Origin: Alteromonas confluentis
GTDB lineage: Bacteria > Pseudomonadota > Gammaproteobacteria > Enterobacterales > Alteromonadaceae
NCBI RefSeq assembly: GCF_001757105.1
Contig: NZ_MDHN01000029.1
Location: forward strand, 186,001-250,000
Reading direction: 5' to 3'
Length of the DNA: 64,000 nt
The translations under genes and the position numbers were made by a program. Below the pieces are notes generated by a model. That model had not been told where the DNA came from. It did no database searches and worked only from the letters and a program-made list of their open reading frames with translations. Positions 55,821 to 64,000 of this stretch are shown piece by piece. Positions within the stretch are counted from its first letter, which is position 1. Each line of letters opens with the position of its first letter.

Positions 55821-56768
55821 CTATTGAATGAAGCCGAGCTCGGTCATCAGCTCCCTGAGCTGTTCTTCCTGGGCTTGAAGATCGGCTTCGAAATCGTCGG
55901 TGGTACGGAATAAGTCCATCCAGCCGTTACGATCGCGCACTGCCGCCCATTCCGGGGTTTTCAGCAGCTTGCTGTATAACTCAATGTATTCCTGCACTTT
56001 TTCGTCAGGCACATCCGGGTAGGCAAATAATCCACGCCAGTTTACGAAACTGGTGTCATAGCCAAGAGACTTCAGCGTAGGCAGTTCAGGATAAGCAGGA
56101 ATGGTCTCCGGCGCGGTGATGGCCAGAATCCGGGCCTGGCCGCTTTCAGCAATTTCCAGCGCTTCACTTAAGCCGGTAGACAGCATTTGCACTTCACCGG
56201 AAAGCAGCCCGGCTTTCGCCTGACCACCCGCATCGTAAGGAATGTAGCGAATGCGTGAACCTTCAAGACCCGCCGCGTTTACCGCCAATGCAGCAACCAG
56301 ATGGTCCATACTGCCTCGGGCAGAACCACCAGCGATGGTGAGTGAACGCACGTTTTTACGCAGTTCTGTTACTGCATCGTCCCAGGTTTTCAGTGGTGAA
56401 TCAGCACGCACAATAAACGCGCCGTAGTCTGCAATGATGCTGGCGATGGGCTTTACATCGCGGTAGCTGTACGGCACCTGACCGGTAAGCGCACGAATAA
56501 CGATGGGCGTTGAATTCACCATTAACATATCGCCCTGACGGTCACCGATTTCAATCAGGTAAGCGATGGCACGACCGCCACCGCCCCCAGACATATTCTG
56601 GAATGAGGCGTTATCTGATAAGCCTGATTTCATTAACGCTTCACCAATACCACGGGCTGTGGTGTCCCAGCCGCCGCCAGGCCCACCCGGGATCAGAAAG
56701 TGATCTTTGGCCATCGCAGTGTTGCTGAGGCAAAGCAGTGTAAATAAGCTAATCAGAAATAATCGCAC
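55821..56768 (-). CDS. tctC: Tripartite tricarboxylate transporter receptor TctC
   Basis: Periplasmic substrate-binding protein (Bug family). 315 residues with signal peptide ending SNTAMAKD. Conserved: IPGGPGGGWDTTARGIGEAL near residue 27, NMSGGGGGRAIAYL, SRGSMDH-type segment (GGSARGSMDHLVAAL), PYDAGGQAKAGLLSGEVQ, and FVNWRGLFAYPDVPDEKV. Tricarboxylates are the family name's substrate; many members bind other carboxylates, so the actual ligand is unknown. Confidence 0.94.
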   Translation of the reverse strand: MRLFLISLFTLLCLSNTAMAKDHFLIPGGPGGGWDTTARGIGEALMKSGLSDNASFQNMSGGGGGRAIAYLIEIGDRQGDMLMVNSTPIVIRALTGQVPYSYRDVKPIASIIADYGAFIVRADSPLKTWDDAVTELRKNVRSLTIAGGSARGSMDHLVAALAVNAAGLEGSRIRYIPYDAGGQAKAGLLSGEVQMLSTGLSEALEIAESGQARILAITAPETIPAYPELPTLKSLGYDTSFVNWRGLFAYPDVPDEKVQEYIELYSKLLKTPEWAAVRDRNGWMDLFRTTDDFEADLQAQEEQLRELMTELGFIQ

Positions 56769-56778
56769 ACAATCCTCC

Positions 56779-58047
56779 TTAGAAATCGTAATGGAAGCGC
56801 GCTGTTAACGCGTTGCCGCTGGTTTCATTGCCAACCAGTGCGGCTGTACCCGGACCGGATACCTTGCTATGAACACCATTCAGCATGATCTTGGTGTCTG
56901 TATCGATGTAGTAGGACACCCCCAGCGTATAACTTTCAGCTTTAGTTCCCTGAAACTCGCTGGTGGCGTCCATCGACGATGCACGGGCGGCGATTTCCCA
57001 TGCATCAGCGACCCCTTTCGGCTGGTTAAAGCGACCTGCGCCAGCTTTATATTCTTTGGTTTCGCCGGTGAGCATGTAACTGGCTTCTACGTAGTAGCCC
57101 TGGTAGCTTTCGCCGTCGAGAATTGAAGCTGGGTTCTGCGTTGCAATGTCACGCACCGCGTATTCACTTTGCACAAGCAGACTGTCGTGCTGGTATGCGG
57201 CCTCAAGGCCGTACTGACTTAAGTGATCCAGCGCAACCTGTTCTCCGCCAGCGGCATAGTCCACCAAACGGGTATTAGGTTCGCGAATGCCAGCGCGGGC
57301 AAAGCGCGCACCCAGTTCGTCACCACCGAATTCACGGTATGAACCCCAGCCGCCCAGGTGGACAAGCTGACCATCCGCCAGAGGCGTGTTCCAGGTTAAA
57401 CGGCCGGTGTAAGCCAGTGTCATAGCACCATCTTCATCGCTGCCACTGGCACTGAACGCATCGTTCTTATGCACACCGAAGGCGTAGCGCAAACCGGTAC
57501 TTTCAAAGTACTGACTTGCCGCCACACCCCAGCGGAAGTACGGTGACATAGTATTCGCCACACTTGAACGCTCAATCAGCGCCAGGTGCTTTGAACTCGA
57601 TAACGCCGCTAAAGAGATATCTTCACGAATTTTACCGAACTTGATGGTCGGGCCGTTCTCGAATCCGTGGTACTCAAAACGCAACAACAGGATTTCTGCG
57701 GTTTCATCAGCAAACTCCAGAATCATTTTATATTCGAAGTCGCCACGTTCGCCGTCGACAGAAATACGCGCACGACGGGGGAATAATTTGGTCGCCGTCG
57801 CGCCATCGTTTTCGGCATTGTAGGCACCATCAAAGGCGTTAAAGTCGATCTGAAGACGACCACCCACATTCAGCCATTTGTTGTCTGCTTCGGTGTCGGC
57901 TTTTAAAGATGCCAGTTCGCTTTCCAGCGAAGTAATTCTCTCTTCCAGTGAAATGGAGTTCTGGTTTGCCGACGACGCTTCATCAGATTGCGCGTTAGCT
58001 TGTGATACTGCTGCCAGGCATAACAGCCCAAGTGATAATTTTTTCAT
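56779..58047 (-). CDS. Outer-membrane porin, phosphate-selective OprP/OprO-like family
   Basis: Beta-barrel porin that probably delivers the TctC ligand to the periplasm. 422 residues with signal peptide ending SQANAQS, a short coiled coil at about 31-60 (SLEERITSLESELASLKAD), then a barrel ending LTARFHYDF with terminal Phe. NVGGRLQIDFNAFDG, RRARISVDGERGDFEYKMILEFAD (region about 90-113) and VEASYMLTGETKEYKAG fit the Porin_O_P family. First gene of porin-tctC-tctB-tctA-kinase-regulator, 10 bases before tctC. Confidence 0.9.
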   Translation of the reverse strand: MKKLSLGLLCLAAVSQANAQSDEASSANQNSISLEERITSLESELASLKADTEADNKWLNVGGRLQIDFNAFDGAYNAENDGATATKLFPRRARISVDGERGDFEYKMILEFADETAEILLLRFEYHGFENGPTIKFGKIREDISLAALSSSKHLALIERSSVANTMSPYFRWGVAASQYFESTGLRYAFGVHKNDAFSASGSDEDGAMTLAYTGRLTWNTPLADGQLVHLGGWGSYREFGGDELGARFARAGIREPNTRLVDYAAGGEQVALDHLSQYGLEAAYQHDSLLVQSEYAVRDIATQNPASILDGESYQGYYVEASYMLTGETKEYKAGAGRFNQPKGVADAWEIAARASSMDATSEFQGTKAESYTLGVSYYIDTDTKIMLNGVHSKVSGPGTAALVGNETSGNALTARFHYDF

Positions 58048-58087
58048 TTGTTCGCTTCACACTCAGATATTAACGCGGCAAGAATAT

Positions 58088-58179
58088 TGTTAACCGACAG
58101 TTAACACCATGTAATGGATGTAATTAACGATTAAATCGAAAGGGTGATTTTGGGCATATTGTTCATGGATTTTATGAAC
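58088..58179 (-). promoter_or_regulatory. Inverted repeats upstream of the porin-tct operon
   Basis: TGTTAAC-CGACA-GTTAACA (58088-58106) and GTTCAT (58161-58166) with ATGAAC (58174-58179). Both are candidates for the response regulator or a global factor. The 58048-58293 gap holds no gene; no clean sigma-70 or sigma-54 promoter was recognised. Confidence 0.4.
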
Positions 58180-58250
58180 TAAAATGCCTTGTGCGAATTG
58201 CAGCAATGTGCGCATGAAAGGGAAAATTCTTACAAAATGATGATATTAGT

Positions 58251-58287
58251 ACCTGCTTTAAGGCTGAAGTAAACACAGAAAGCAGGT
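58251..58287 (-). terminator. Hairpin after the GH97 gene
   Basis: ACCTGCTTT (58251-58259) and AAAGCAGGT (58279-58287), nine pairs with a 19-base loop, starting seven bases after the GH97 stop. There is no T-run beyond it on the minus strand, so it is only a possible terminator. Confidence 0.45.
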
Positions 58288-58293
58288 CAGAAT

Positions 58294-60276
58294 TTACTGT
58301 GAAATCAGCAGCGCCCCGCCCTGCGGCGCAAGGTTTAATGGGAACGAGTGATTTAGCTTCACCTGTTGTAGCTCAGCCTTGCCGGTAAAATTACCCTCAG
58401 AACCTGTTGCATCGCCAATCAGGCGAAAACTTCCCTGCATAGCAGCGGGAATAGTGAGAGGCAAGGTTTTGGCCTGATCTTCCCCGTTTACCACCGCAAT
58501 GTACCAGGTATCACCTTTTCTGCGTGCTATAGCGACATGTTTACCAATATCGCCGCTGATGAGACGGGTTTCATCCCAGGTGGCGGGCATGGCTTTTAGC
58601 GCATCAATAACGAAATCCGGCTGTTCGCTAAGATTGTTCGGCGTTACCCCGTAATGCTGAACAGGTGAGAAGTAAAGTACGCCGGTAGCCAGCTCAAACG
58701 CATCGGTGGTGCTGCGGGTAGTACCCTTGTTTTGTTCGCGGGACAGGCGCTGGTTAAAGAAAACGGGGGCAAAGTCCATAGAGGCCAGAGGATTTCGGGT
58801 GAAAGGTAATATTGTGGCGTTACGGGCATGTGCATCCAGCGAGGGCTGAAAGAACACCAGGTTTTCTGATGCCAGCACCGCTTCGGAGGTCACAAAGTTC
58901 GGATACATGCGCTCCCAGCCACGGGGCAGCGTGCTGCCATGCACGGTAACCATAATACCGTAGTCGTTGGCGTCGGTGAAAATGTCTTCGTACAGGCGCA
59001 TGGTGTCCTGCTTGTCGCCACCGAAGAAGTCCACCTTAATGCCTTCTACACCAATGGACTGCATCCACGCCATTTCGTTACGTCGTGCCGGGGCGGTATT
59101 CATTCTGTCCTGCGGAGTTTGCGGCGCATCGTTCCACCAGCCGTTGGAGTTGTACCACAGCACCACGCCCACGTTCTTAGTCGCGGCGTATTTCACCAGT
59201 TCCGCCATGCGCTCCCGGCCGATGTTGGCATCCCACCAGTTATCAATCAGCACGTATTCGAAATTCAGACTGGCTGCCAGATCAATAAACGTCATCTGAT
59301 CATCGTAATTAATGCTGTCGTCCTGCCAGACAATCCAGCTCCATGTCGCCCGCCCGGGCTGGTAATGCTGAGAGGGCTGATATTTTGGCTGCACCACATC
59401 GTAACTGATGGTGCTTTCCACAATTGGCGCTAAATCGCTGCCCACCGTGATAGTGCGCCAGGGCGTGATGGCCGGTGTAGCCATAGTTGGAAAGGTTTCA
59501 CCAATGCCGCCGTTTTCGCCTTGTTGCGGGAACGCCAGTGGATACACGCCACCGGTTTGACTTTCGCCGAGGCGGGAACCCACGTACTGACTGTCCACGC
59601 CGGTTTCACTGACAAGCAGGTAACCGCCGTCTTTTATACGGAATAAGCCAGGAAACGTATAGCCTGCACCATTGGCCGACGCAGTACTTACCGGCTCTTC
59701 AAAGGTGTAAGGCTCTTCGTAGCTGGGTTTTGTCTGCATCCACCCGGTTTCCGGCAGCGCCTGGGGCGACAGGAAAGTAGTAGCATCGTCTGGCAGATTA
59801 AAGGTGGTGGCTTCGCTGAACACCTTTACCCGGGTGACTTTCTCGCCGGGATTAAGCTGGTAGCGGAAGGCGATATTGTTATCAGACACCTGAAACTCGA
59901 TCTGCAGTTCCTTCGCATCACCGAACGATGCCACGAGCGTGTTTGCCTGGTAATGCACCTGACTCACTTTCGCCCGATCCATCTGATAAGTAGTATTCAC
60001 CTTCCCTTGCGAACTACCAGAAAAGCTAATATTGCCGGAGAAATCGCCAGCAGAAGTATTGAGCCCCAGAGACGACCATTCGAGAAACGACTTATTGTGA
60101 TACTTCACCCGGTATTCTGGCTTGTTGTTATTGAGTTGCAGTTCTACCACAAGATGTTTGTCAGGGCTGCTGACAGTGGCGACGATTTGTGCCGGAACTT
60201 CTGCATGAGCGACTAAAGATGCACTCAGTGTGGCGATAATCGCCGTGATCGGAAATGTTCGGACAGCCGTTCGCAT
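58294..60276 (-). CDS. GH97-family glycosidase, retaining type by sequence
   Basis: Secreted alpha-glycosidase, 660 residues with signal peptide ending SLVAHAEV. N-terminal beta-sandwich (about 30-290), a TIM-barrel with WSWIVWQDDSINYDDQ, YVLIDNWWD and WYNSNGWWNDAP, and the C-terminal sheet AIARRKGDTWYIAVVNG. GVEGIKVDFFGGDKQ places Asp416 where retaining GH97 members have their nucleophile; inverting SusB-type enzymes use a Glu elsewhere. Retaining GH97 includes alpha-galactosidases and beta-L-arabinopyranosidases, and the GH51 partner makes the latter plausible. It overlaps the upstream gene by one base (TAATG). Confidence 0.92.
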   Translation of the reverse strand: MRTAVRTFPITAIIATLSASLVAHAEVPAQIVATVSSPDKHLVVELQLNNNKPEYRVKYHNKSFLEWSSLGLNTSAGDFSGNISFSGSSQGKVNTTYQMDRAKVSQVHYQANTLVASFGDAKELQIEFQVSDNNIAFRYQLNPGEKVTRVKVFSEATTFNLPDDATTFLSPQALPETGWMQTKPSYEEPYTFEEPVSTASANGAGYTFPGLFRIKDGGYLLVSETGVDSQYVGSRLGESQTGGVYPLAFPQQGENGGIGETFPTMATPAITPWRTITVGSDLAPIVESTISYDVVQPKYQPSQHYQPGRATWSWIVWQDDSINYDDQMTFIDLAASLNFEYVLIDNWWDANIGRERMAELVKYAATKNVGVVLWYNSNGWWNDAPQTPQDRMNTAPARRNEMAWMQSIGVEGIKVDFFGGDKQDTMRLYEDIFTDANDYGIMVTVHGSTLPRGWERMYPNFVTSEAVLASENLVFFQPSLDAHARNATILPFTRNPLASMDFAPVFFNQRLSREQNKGTTRSTTDAFELATGVLYFSPVQHYGVTPNNLSEQPDFVIDALKAMPATWDETRLISGDIGKHVAIARRKGDTWYIAVVNGEDQAKTLPLTIPAAMQGSFRLIGDATGSEGNFTGKAELQQVKLNHSFPLNLAPQGGALLISQ

Positions 60277-62282
60277 TATTGCTTCGCCCTCAGAAACTGC
60301 TTAGCCCGATCCTCAGACAGCATTTCCCAGATTGAAGCGACTACCCAGCCTGGTGCAAAATCATCATTGTAGAACCCTTTGCCGTTATGGTGATACTGCC
60401 AGTTAGTGTGCTGCACCACTTCCGGGTGATAGCCCACTTTCGCCATGCCGGCCATGTGACCAGGGCGCGGAAGCAGCTGGCTGGTGAGGGAGGTCTGGAT
60501 CACATCAGCCATATTGGCCGCTCGCTTGTCCTGCTTCTCTGCTGCCACCCAGCGCATTACGTTGAGATAACCGAAGATATACGCATCAATGTGATTGTTT
60601 TCAGCAGACACATTGCCCCAGCCACGGGTTTTCAGGCCGATATCGCCCAGCATCTGGCCCGGCGCGAACGGCACATCCCATAGATAGAACCAGGACATCA
60701 CAAAGTAATTGGCTTTCGTTGCGGCATCCACGTAGCGCTGATATTGCTGCTCGTCGTCGGTGAGCATAGACAGGTAGTACAGCGCCATACCGGTGAACAG
60801 TGCGGCTTCCTTGTCGATGCAGTTGGCGTCCAGCGTGGAAGAGTAGTATTCAGCGTTTTTTACCGTCACATTTACCAGATAGTTGCCGGTAAGGCGTGCT
60901 GCTTTCAGGTAAATATCATCACCGAAATAACGATGAGCAAAGGTCAGCGCCAGAACCGCAGAGGCACTGCTGCCTTCGGCCTCATCCACCACTTTCATAT
61001 TGATGTCGAACTTGCGGGGAAAACTGCCGTTGCCTTTCTGCAATGTCAGCATATTGCTGAGTAGACGACGGATTTTGGTTTCCAGCTGAGGATGTGATTT
61101 TCCCCGCTGATTTTCGTATTGCAGATACAGAAACAATGCGTACAGCCCCTCAGACTGACGACGAATCGAATAGTCCGGTGTTTCCCTGCCCTTTTCAAAG
61201 TTCACCACTTCACGGAGAAAGCCGCCGCTGTTGAAACCCTTGTCGGTGTAGGTACGGATTACCGCTTCGCCTTTTGCCACCAGCGCTGGCTCGTTGTGCG
61301 CGCGGCCGTATTCAATGGCGTTGAAGGCGTTCAGCAATACCCGGCCAATAAAACCTACCTCAAAGTTAGGGCGGATTTCCGCCTTCTCGACAGTGATGTT
61401 CTGACCCGAGAAGCCCGCCAGCTCATAGTCGTCGGTAAAGCTCTGCTGATAAAACTGCGACAGAATGCTTTTCACCTGTTCGGTTGGCAGGGTGTTTTTT
61501 ACCGGCTGCGGCTGGAATTCATCGTAAGCCTGTTCCCACACGGCGGCCACAAAGGATGAGAAATCCCCTGCGTCAACGGTACTGATTTTATAATTCAGCG
61601 TGACCGTCTGGCCTTTTTTCATCGGCAGAAAAGCCTGGGACAACGGCGCAAGATGCAGCTTTTTGGTATAGGTGTAAGGCGCTTCTAAAAACGGAAAGCC
61701 CACCTGCAGGGCGACCTTACCCCCGATATCGGCAAAGCCAGCACTGCCAATATCGCTCTGACCGGACAGAATCATTTCGCCCTTGCCCGGCAGAGAAACC
61801 GCGTCCTGCTGATGTTTGTCGGTACGCATCACCATCAAGCCCTGCTCGCTAGCCAGGCTGAACACACTTGTAAGCGGAATACTTAACCGGTCTTCGCGAA
61901 ACGACCAGTGGTGACTGACATCGGCCGACGGTGCACCATCTGATACCCTGAGGTTCTTCTTGTACCAGAACCCCGGCAGAAACAAATCGCTGTCGCTGAA
62001 GTCGTAAGCGGTTGGAATGTACAGTTGCAGATTGATGTTCACATCGGCGAAGGCTTCAATAGTCACCGCTAACGTTTCACCCTCTTTATGTACAAGAATA
62101 CTTGCGCCATCGAACTCCTGAGACTCCAAACGCCAGTCGGTTCCACTTTCAGCCTGCCACTGGTGCCGGATGTTCTGCGCCGGATTACCAGCTGTTTTCA
62201 CCGCTAAATTTGCTGAAAAAGGCACCTCAGCGGCGGCGAGGTTTGCGGCTACAAAAAGCAGCCCTGCACAGATAACTTTCAT
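60276..62282 (-). CDS. Unrecognised secreted protein, possible new alpha/alpha-barrel glycosidase
   Basis: I do not recognise the family. 668 residues with signal peptide ending LAAAEVP. Residues 20-250 are beta-rich (VHKEGETLAVTIEAFADVNI region; FLPGFWYKKNLRVSD). From about 270 to the end the chain is helical with repeated Tyr/Leu/Ala-rich helix pairs: FIGRVLLNAFNAIEYGRAHNE, SIRRQSEGLYALFLYLQYEN, SASAVLALTFAHRYFGDD, IDKEAALFTGMALYYLSML and NNHIDAYIFGYLNVMRWV. This suits a beta-sandwich plus six-hairpin glycosidase layout. Conserved-looking acids are in VVDEAEGSSAS, NCIDKEAA and NNHIDAY. It sits between GH51 and GH97 with a 13-base gap and a one-base overlap, so it acts with them, likely on arabinose-containing glycans. 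Confidence 0.7.
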   Translation of the reverse strand: MKVICAGLLFVAANLAAAEVPFSANLAVKTAGNPAQNIRHQWQAESGTDWRLESQEFDGASILVHKEGETLAVTIEAFADVNINLQLYIPTAYDFSDSDLFLPGFWYKKNLRVSDGAPSADVSHHWSFREDRLSIPLTSVFSLASEQGLMVMRTDKHQQDAVSLPGKGEMILSGQSDIGSAGFADIGGKVALQVGFPFLEAPYTYTKKLHLAPLSQAFLPMKKGQTVTLNYKISTVDAGDFSSFVAAVWEQAYDEFQPQPVKNTLPTEQVKSILSQFYQQSFTDDYELAGFSGQNITVEKAEIRPNFEVGFIGRVLLNAFNAIEYGRAHNEPALVAKGEAVIRTYTDKGFNSGGFLREVVNFEKGRETPDYSIRRQSEGLYALFLYLQYENQRGKSHPQLETKIRRLLSNMLTLQKGNGSFPRKFDINMKVVDEAEGSSASAVLALTFAHRYFGDDIYLKAARLTGNYLVNVTVKNAEYYSSTLDANCIDKEAALFTGMALYYLSMLTDDEQQYQRYVDAATKANYFVMSWFYLWDVPFAPGQMLGDIGLKTRGWGNVSAENNHIDAYIFGYLNVMRWVAAEKQDKRAANMADVIQTSLTSQLLPRPGHMAGMAKVGYHPEVVQHTNWQYHHNGKGFYNDDFAPGWVVASIWEMLSEDRAKQFLRAKQ

Positions 62283-62295
62283 GAAACGTTCCTTG

Positions 62296-63831
62296 TCAGA
62301 ATTTTAGCTTCGCAACCGCTACGGCTTTGGGCGGCAGTTTTACCGTGGTACCGGAAAATGAAACACGTACCGGCTTTACAAGCTCAGGTTTGCTGAAGGT
62401 ATTGTGCGCATCCATAGTGTTTGCGGTAAGCAATTCAAGATCGCCACCTTTTACGCCATCGATATTAAGCGTAACACTGGACGCTTCTTCAGGATCCATA
62501 TTCACCATGGCCACGTACACCCCGCCATCTTCTCCTTTCGCCACAGACACCGTGGTGGCAGGCAGTGATACGTCACCCTGTCGATATTCTCCTTCTGATA
62601 CTTCGGCCGGCACGGAGACAGCATCCTGAAACACCCGGTACATCCTGAATACATGATAGGTTGGCGTAAGTAACATTTTGTCTTCGTCGGTGAGGATCAT
62701 GGCCTGAAGCACGTTCACCATTTGCGCTATATTCGTCATTTTCACGCGATCGGCGTGGTCGTGAAACAGATTCAGATTAACGGCAGTAATTACTGCATCA
62801 CGAAGTGAGTTTTGCTGAATGAGAAAGCCCGGATTTGTGCCTTCAAGTGCGTTGTACCAGGTACCCCACTCATCAACGTAGAATGCGATCTTATTGTCTG
62901 GATCATTCTTTTCCAGGAAGGCCAGATTCTCTTCCAGATATCCTTTCATCTTGTATGTGCGGTCCATGGTTTTAAACCACATATCGCTGTCGAAACCAGT
63001 TGCCTCACCTTTATCGTTCCAGTCGCCGGTTGGGAGTGTGTAGTAGTGGAAGCTGATGGCATCAGTGCGCTCACCCAACTTTTTGCTCAGGATGTCGGTC
63101 CACTCAGATTTACCATCGGTGCCGCCGCTGGCCACTAGGGTGGGATAAGGTTTTTGTGACGTTTTTACGAAAGTTCCAAACTGTCGATAGAGGTCAACAT
63201 AGTACTCCGGGCTCATGTGCCCACCGCAACCCCACGCTTCATTCCCGATACCGATGAACGGCAGACTCCAGGGTTTGTCCCTGCCATTTTTACGTCTTTC
63301 CTGAGCCAGTGTTGAATTGTTATCGGCAGTAATGTACTCCACCCAGTCGGCCATTTCTTTCACTGTGCCGCTACCAAGATTAATGTTGAGATACATATCT
63401 GCGCCCAGCATTTCAGTTAGTGTGAATATTTCGTGAGTGCCAACCTGGTTATCTTCTTCCACGCCGCCCCAATTAGTGTTCACCTTAACCGGCCTGTCTT
63501 TTTGAGGTCCGATGCCGTCGCGCCAGTGATATTCATCGGCAAAACATCCACCAGGCCATCGAATAACCGGGACATGCAACTCTTTTAGCGCACCGACAAC
63601 GTCACTCCGGAAACCTTCTGTGTTTGGGATTGTGGAATCTTTACCAACCCAGAGACCCTCATAAATCCCGTAGCCGAGATGCTCAGCAAACTGGCCATAT
63701 ATGTTTTTGCTGATTACAGGGCCAGTCACTGAAGGATCTGCGTCGACAGTTATTTCATGAGTAGCCTGAGCGGAACTCGCCGTCAGTCCTGCCAGCAACA
63801 TTGCTAAGCGAAATTCTCTGATACCTTTCAT
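62296..63831 (-). CDS. Secreted alpha-L-arabinofuranosidase GH51
   Basis: Retaining hydrolase that removes alpha-L-arabinofuranosyl units from arabinan, arabinogalactan or pectin side chains. 511 residues with signal peptide to about residue 23 (TASSAQATHE); many GH51 enzymes are cytoplasmic, so export is notable. Catalytic residues: acid/base Glu198 in GIGNEAWGCGG, nucleophile Glu321 in YVDEWGTWY. RWPGGCFADEYHWRDGIGP and HYYTLP are standard. The C-terminal beta-sandwich follows from about residue 410. First gene of GH51-unknown-GH97. Confidence 0.94.
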   Translation of the reverse strand: MKGIREFRLAMLLAGLTASSAQATHEITVDADPSVTGPVISKNIYGQFAEHLGYGIYEGLWVGKDSTIPNTEGFRSDVVGALKELHVPVIRWPGGCFADEYHWRDGIGPQKDRPVKVNTNWGGVEEDNQVGTHEIFTLTEMLGADMYLNINLGSGTVKEMADWVEYITADNNSTLAQERRKNGRDKPWSLPFIGIGNEAWGCGGHMSPEYYVDLYRQFGTFVKTSQKPYPTLVASGGTDGKSEWTDILSKKLGERTDAISFHYYTLPTGDWNDKGEATGFDSDMWFKTMDRTYKMKGYLEENLAFLEKNDPDNKIAFYVDEWGTWYNALEGTNPGFLIQQNSLRDAVITAVNLNLFHDHADRVKMTNIAQMVNVLQAMILTDEDKMLLTPTYHVFRMYRVFQDAVSVPAEVSEGEYRQGDVSLPATTVSVAKGEDGGVYVAMVNMDPEEASSVTLNIDGVKGGDLELLTANTMDAHNTFSKPELVKPVRVSFSGTTVKLPPKAVAVAKLKF

Positions 63832-64000
63832 TTTATAAATTCTCCATACAGGGTGACTGCGGCAAATTGATTATATTTTATACCAATAAACTAAAAACCA
63901 GCACGAGTCAACGTTGTCAACAGGATAATTTGAACATTATTTTCACAATGATTTTATTGGAAGTTACGGGGTGAAAGTCTGACTCAAGCTTTTAACGCAA
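63832..64000 (-). promoter_or_regulatory. Upstream region of the GH51 operon
   Basis: AT-rich leader with a TATAAT on the minus strand at 63875-63870 but no well-placed -35. Two GTTGAC half-sites nine bases apart (minus strand, about 63919-63905) enclose the palindrome CAACGTTG (63909-63916). None of the ACCGGT-centred operators of the pectin locus occurs here. No gene is seen up to the right edge. Confidence 0.4.

Overview
The window is a piece of a gammaproteobacterial chromosome, most likely a marine member of the Alteromonadales (Alteromonas-like). This rests on the gmk-rpoZ-spoT and hemCDXY clusters, a compact FeoAB, a ThiD-ThiE fusion, a TonB-receptor/TRAP pectin system without SusC/SusD, and a PEP-CTERM-type sorting signal. 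The genus is inference. No tRNA, rRNA, CRISPR array, insertion sequence or prophage gene was seen.

Positions 1-17.5 kb are housekeeping. On the minus strand lie spoT (cut by the left edge), rpoZ and gmk. On the plus strand follow a carboxylesterase and hemC-hemD-hemX-hemY, closed by a strong terminator. A PEP-CTERM-like exported protein and feoB/feoA are on the minus strand. Then comes a TPP riboswitch leading the operon thiC-thiDE-thiF-thiS-thiG-thiH.

Positions 17.5-41.6 kb form a pectin and uronate utilisation locus. Outer-layer functions are a TonB-dependent receptor, rhamnogalacturonan acetylesterase, GH105 unsaturated glucuronyl/galacturonyl hydrolase, GH43, an alpha/beta hydrolase, GH28 polygalacturonase, CE8 pectin methylesterase and a DUF4861 lipoprotein. 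A three-part TRAP transporter carries sugar acids inward. KduI, KduD, UxaC, a UxuB-like reductase, UxaA, KdgK and KDPG aldolase take uronates and unsaturated uronates to pyruvate and glyceraldehyde 3-phosphate. A LacI-family gene sits in the middle. Five near-identical palindromes of the form TGCYACCGGTRGCA lie in front of the transcription units, several on recognisable sigma-70 promoters, so the locus looks like a single-regulator regulon.

Positions 41.7-51.4 kb hold ppnP, a ThrE-family exporter, an MscS channel, ycjX-ycjF, a gluconate module (LacI-type GntR, GntK, GntT, with operators ATGTTAC...GTAACAT and GTTACCGGTAAC), and a Tat-exported Gfo/Idh oxidoreductase. Positions 51.5-58 kb encode a CitA/DcuS-type two-component system next to a tripartite tricarboxylate transporter (TctA, TctB, TctC) and a porin. 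Positions 58.3-63.8 kb are a second polysaccharide operon on the minus strand: GH51 alpha-L-arabinofuranosidase, an unrecognised 668-residue secreted protein rich in paired helices, and a GH97 glycosidase.

The best candidates for something undescribed are the 668-residue protein at 60276-62282, the DUF4861 lipoprotein at 17555-18799, and the promoter/operator layout of the pectin regulon. That layout includes face-to-face divergent promoters sharing one operator, and a gluconate operator whose core nearly matches the pectin operator.
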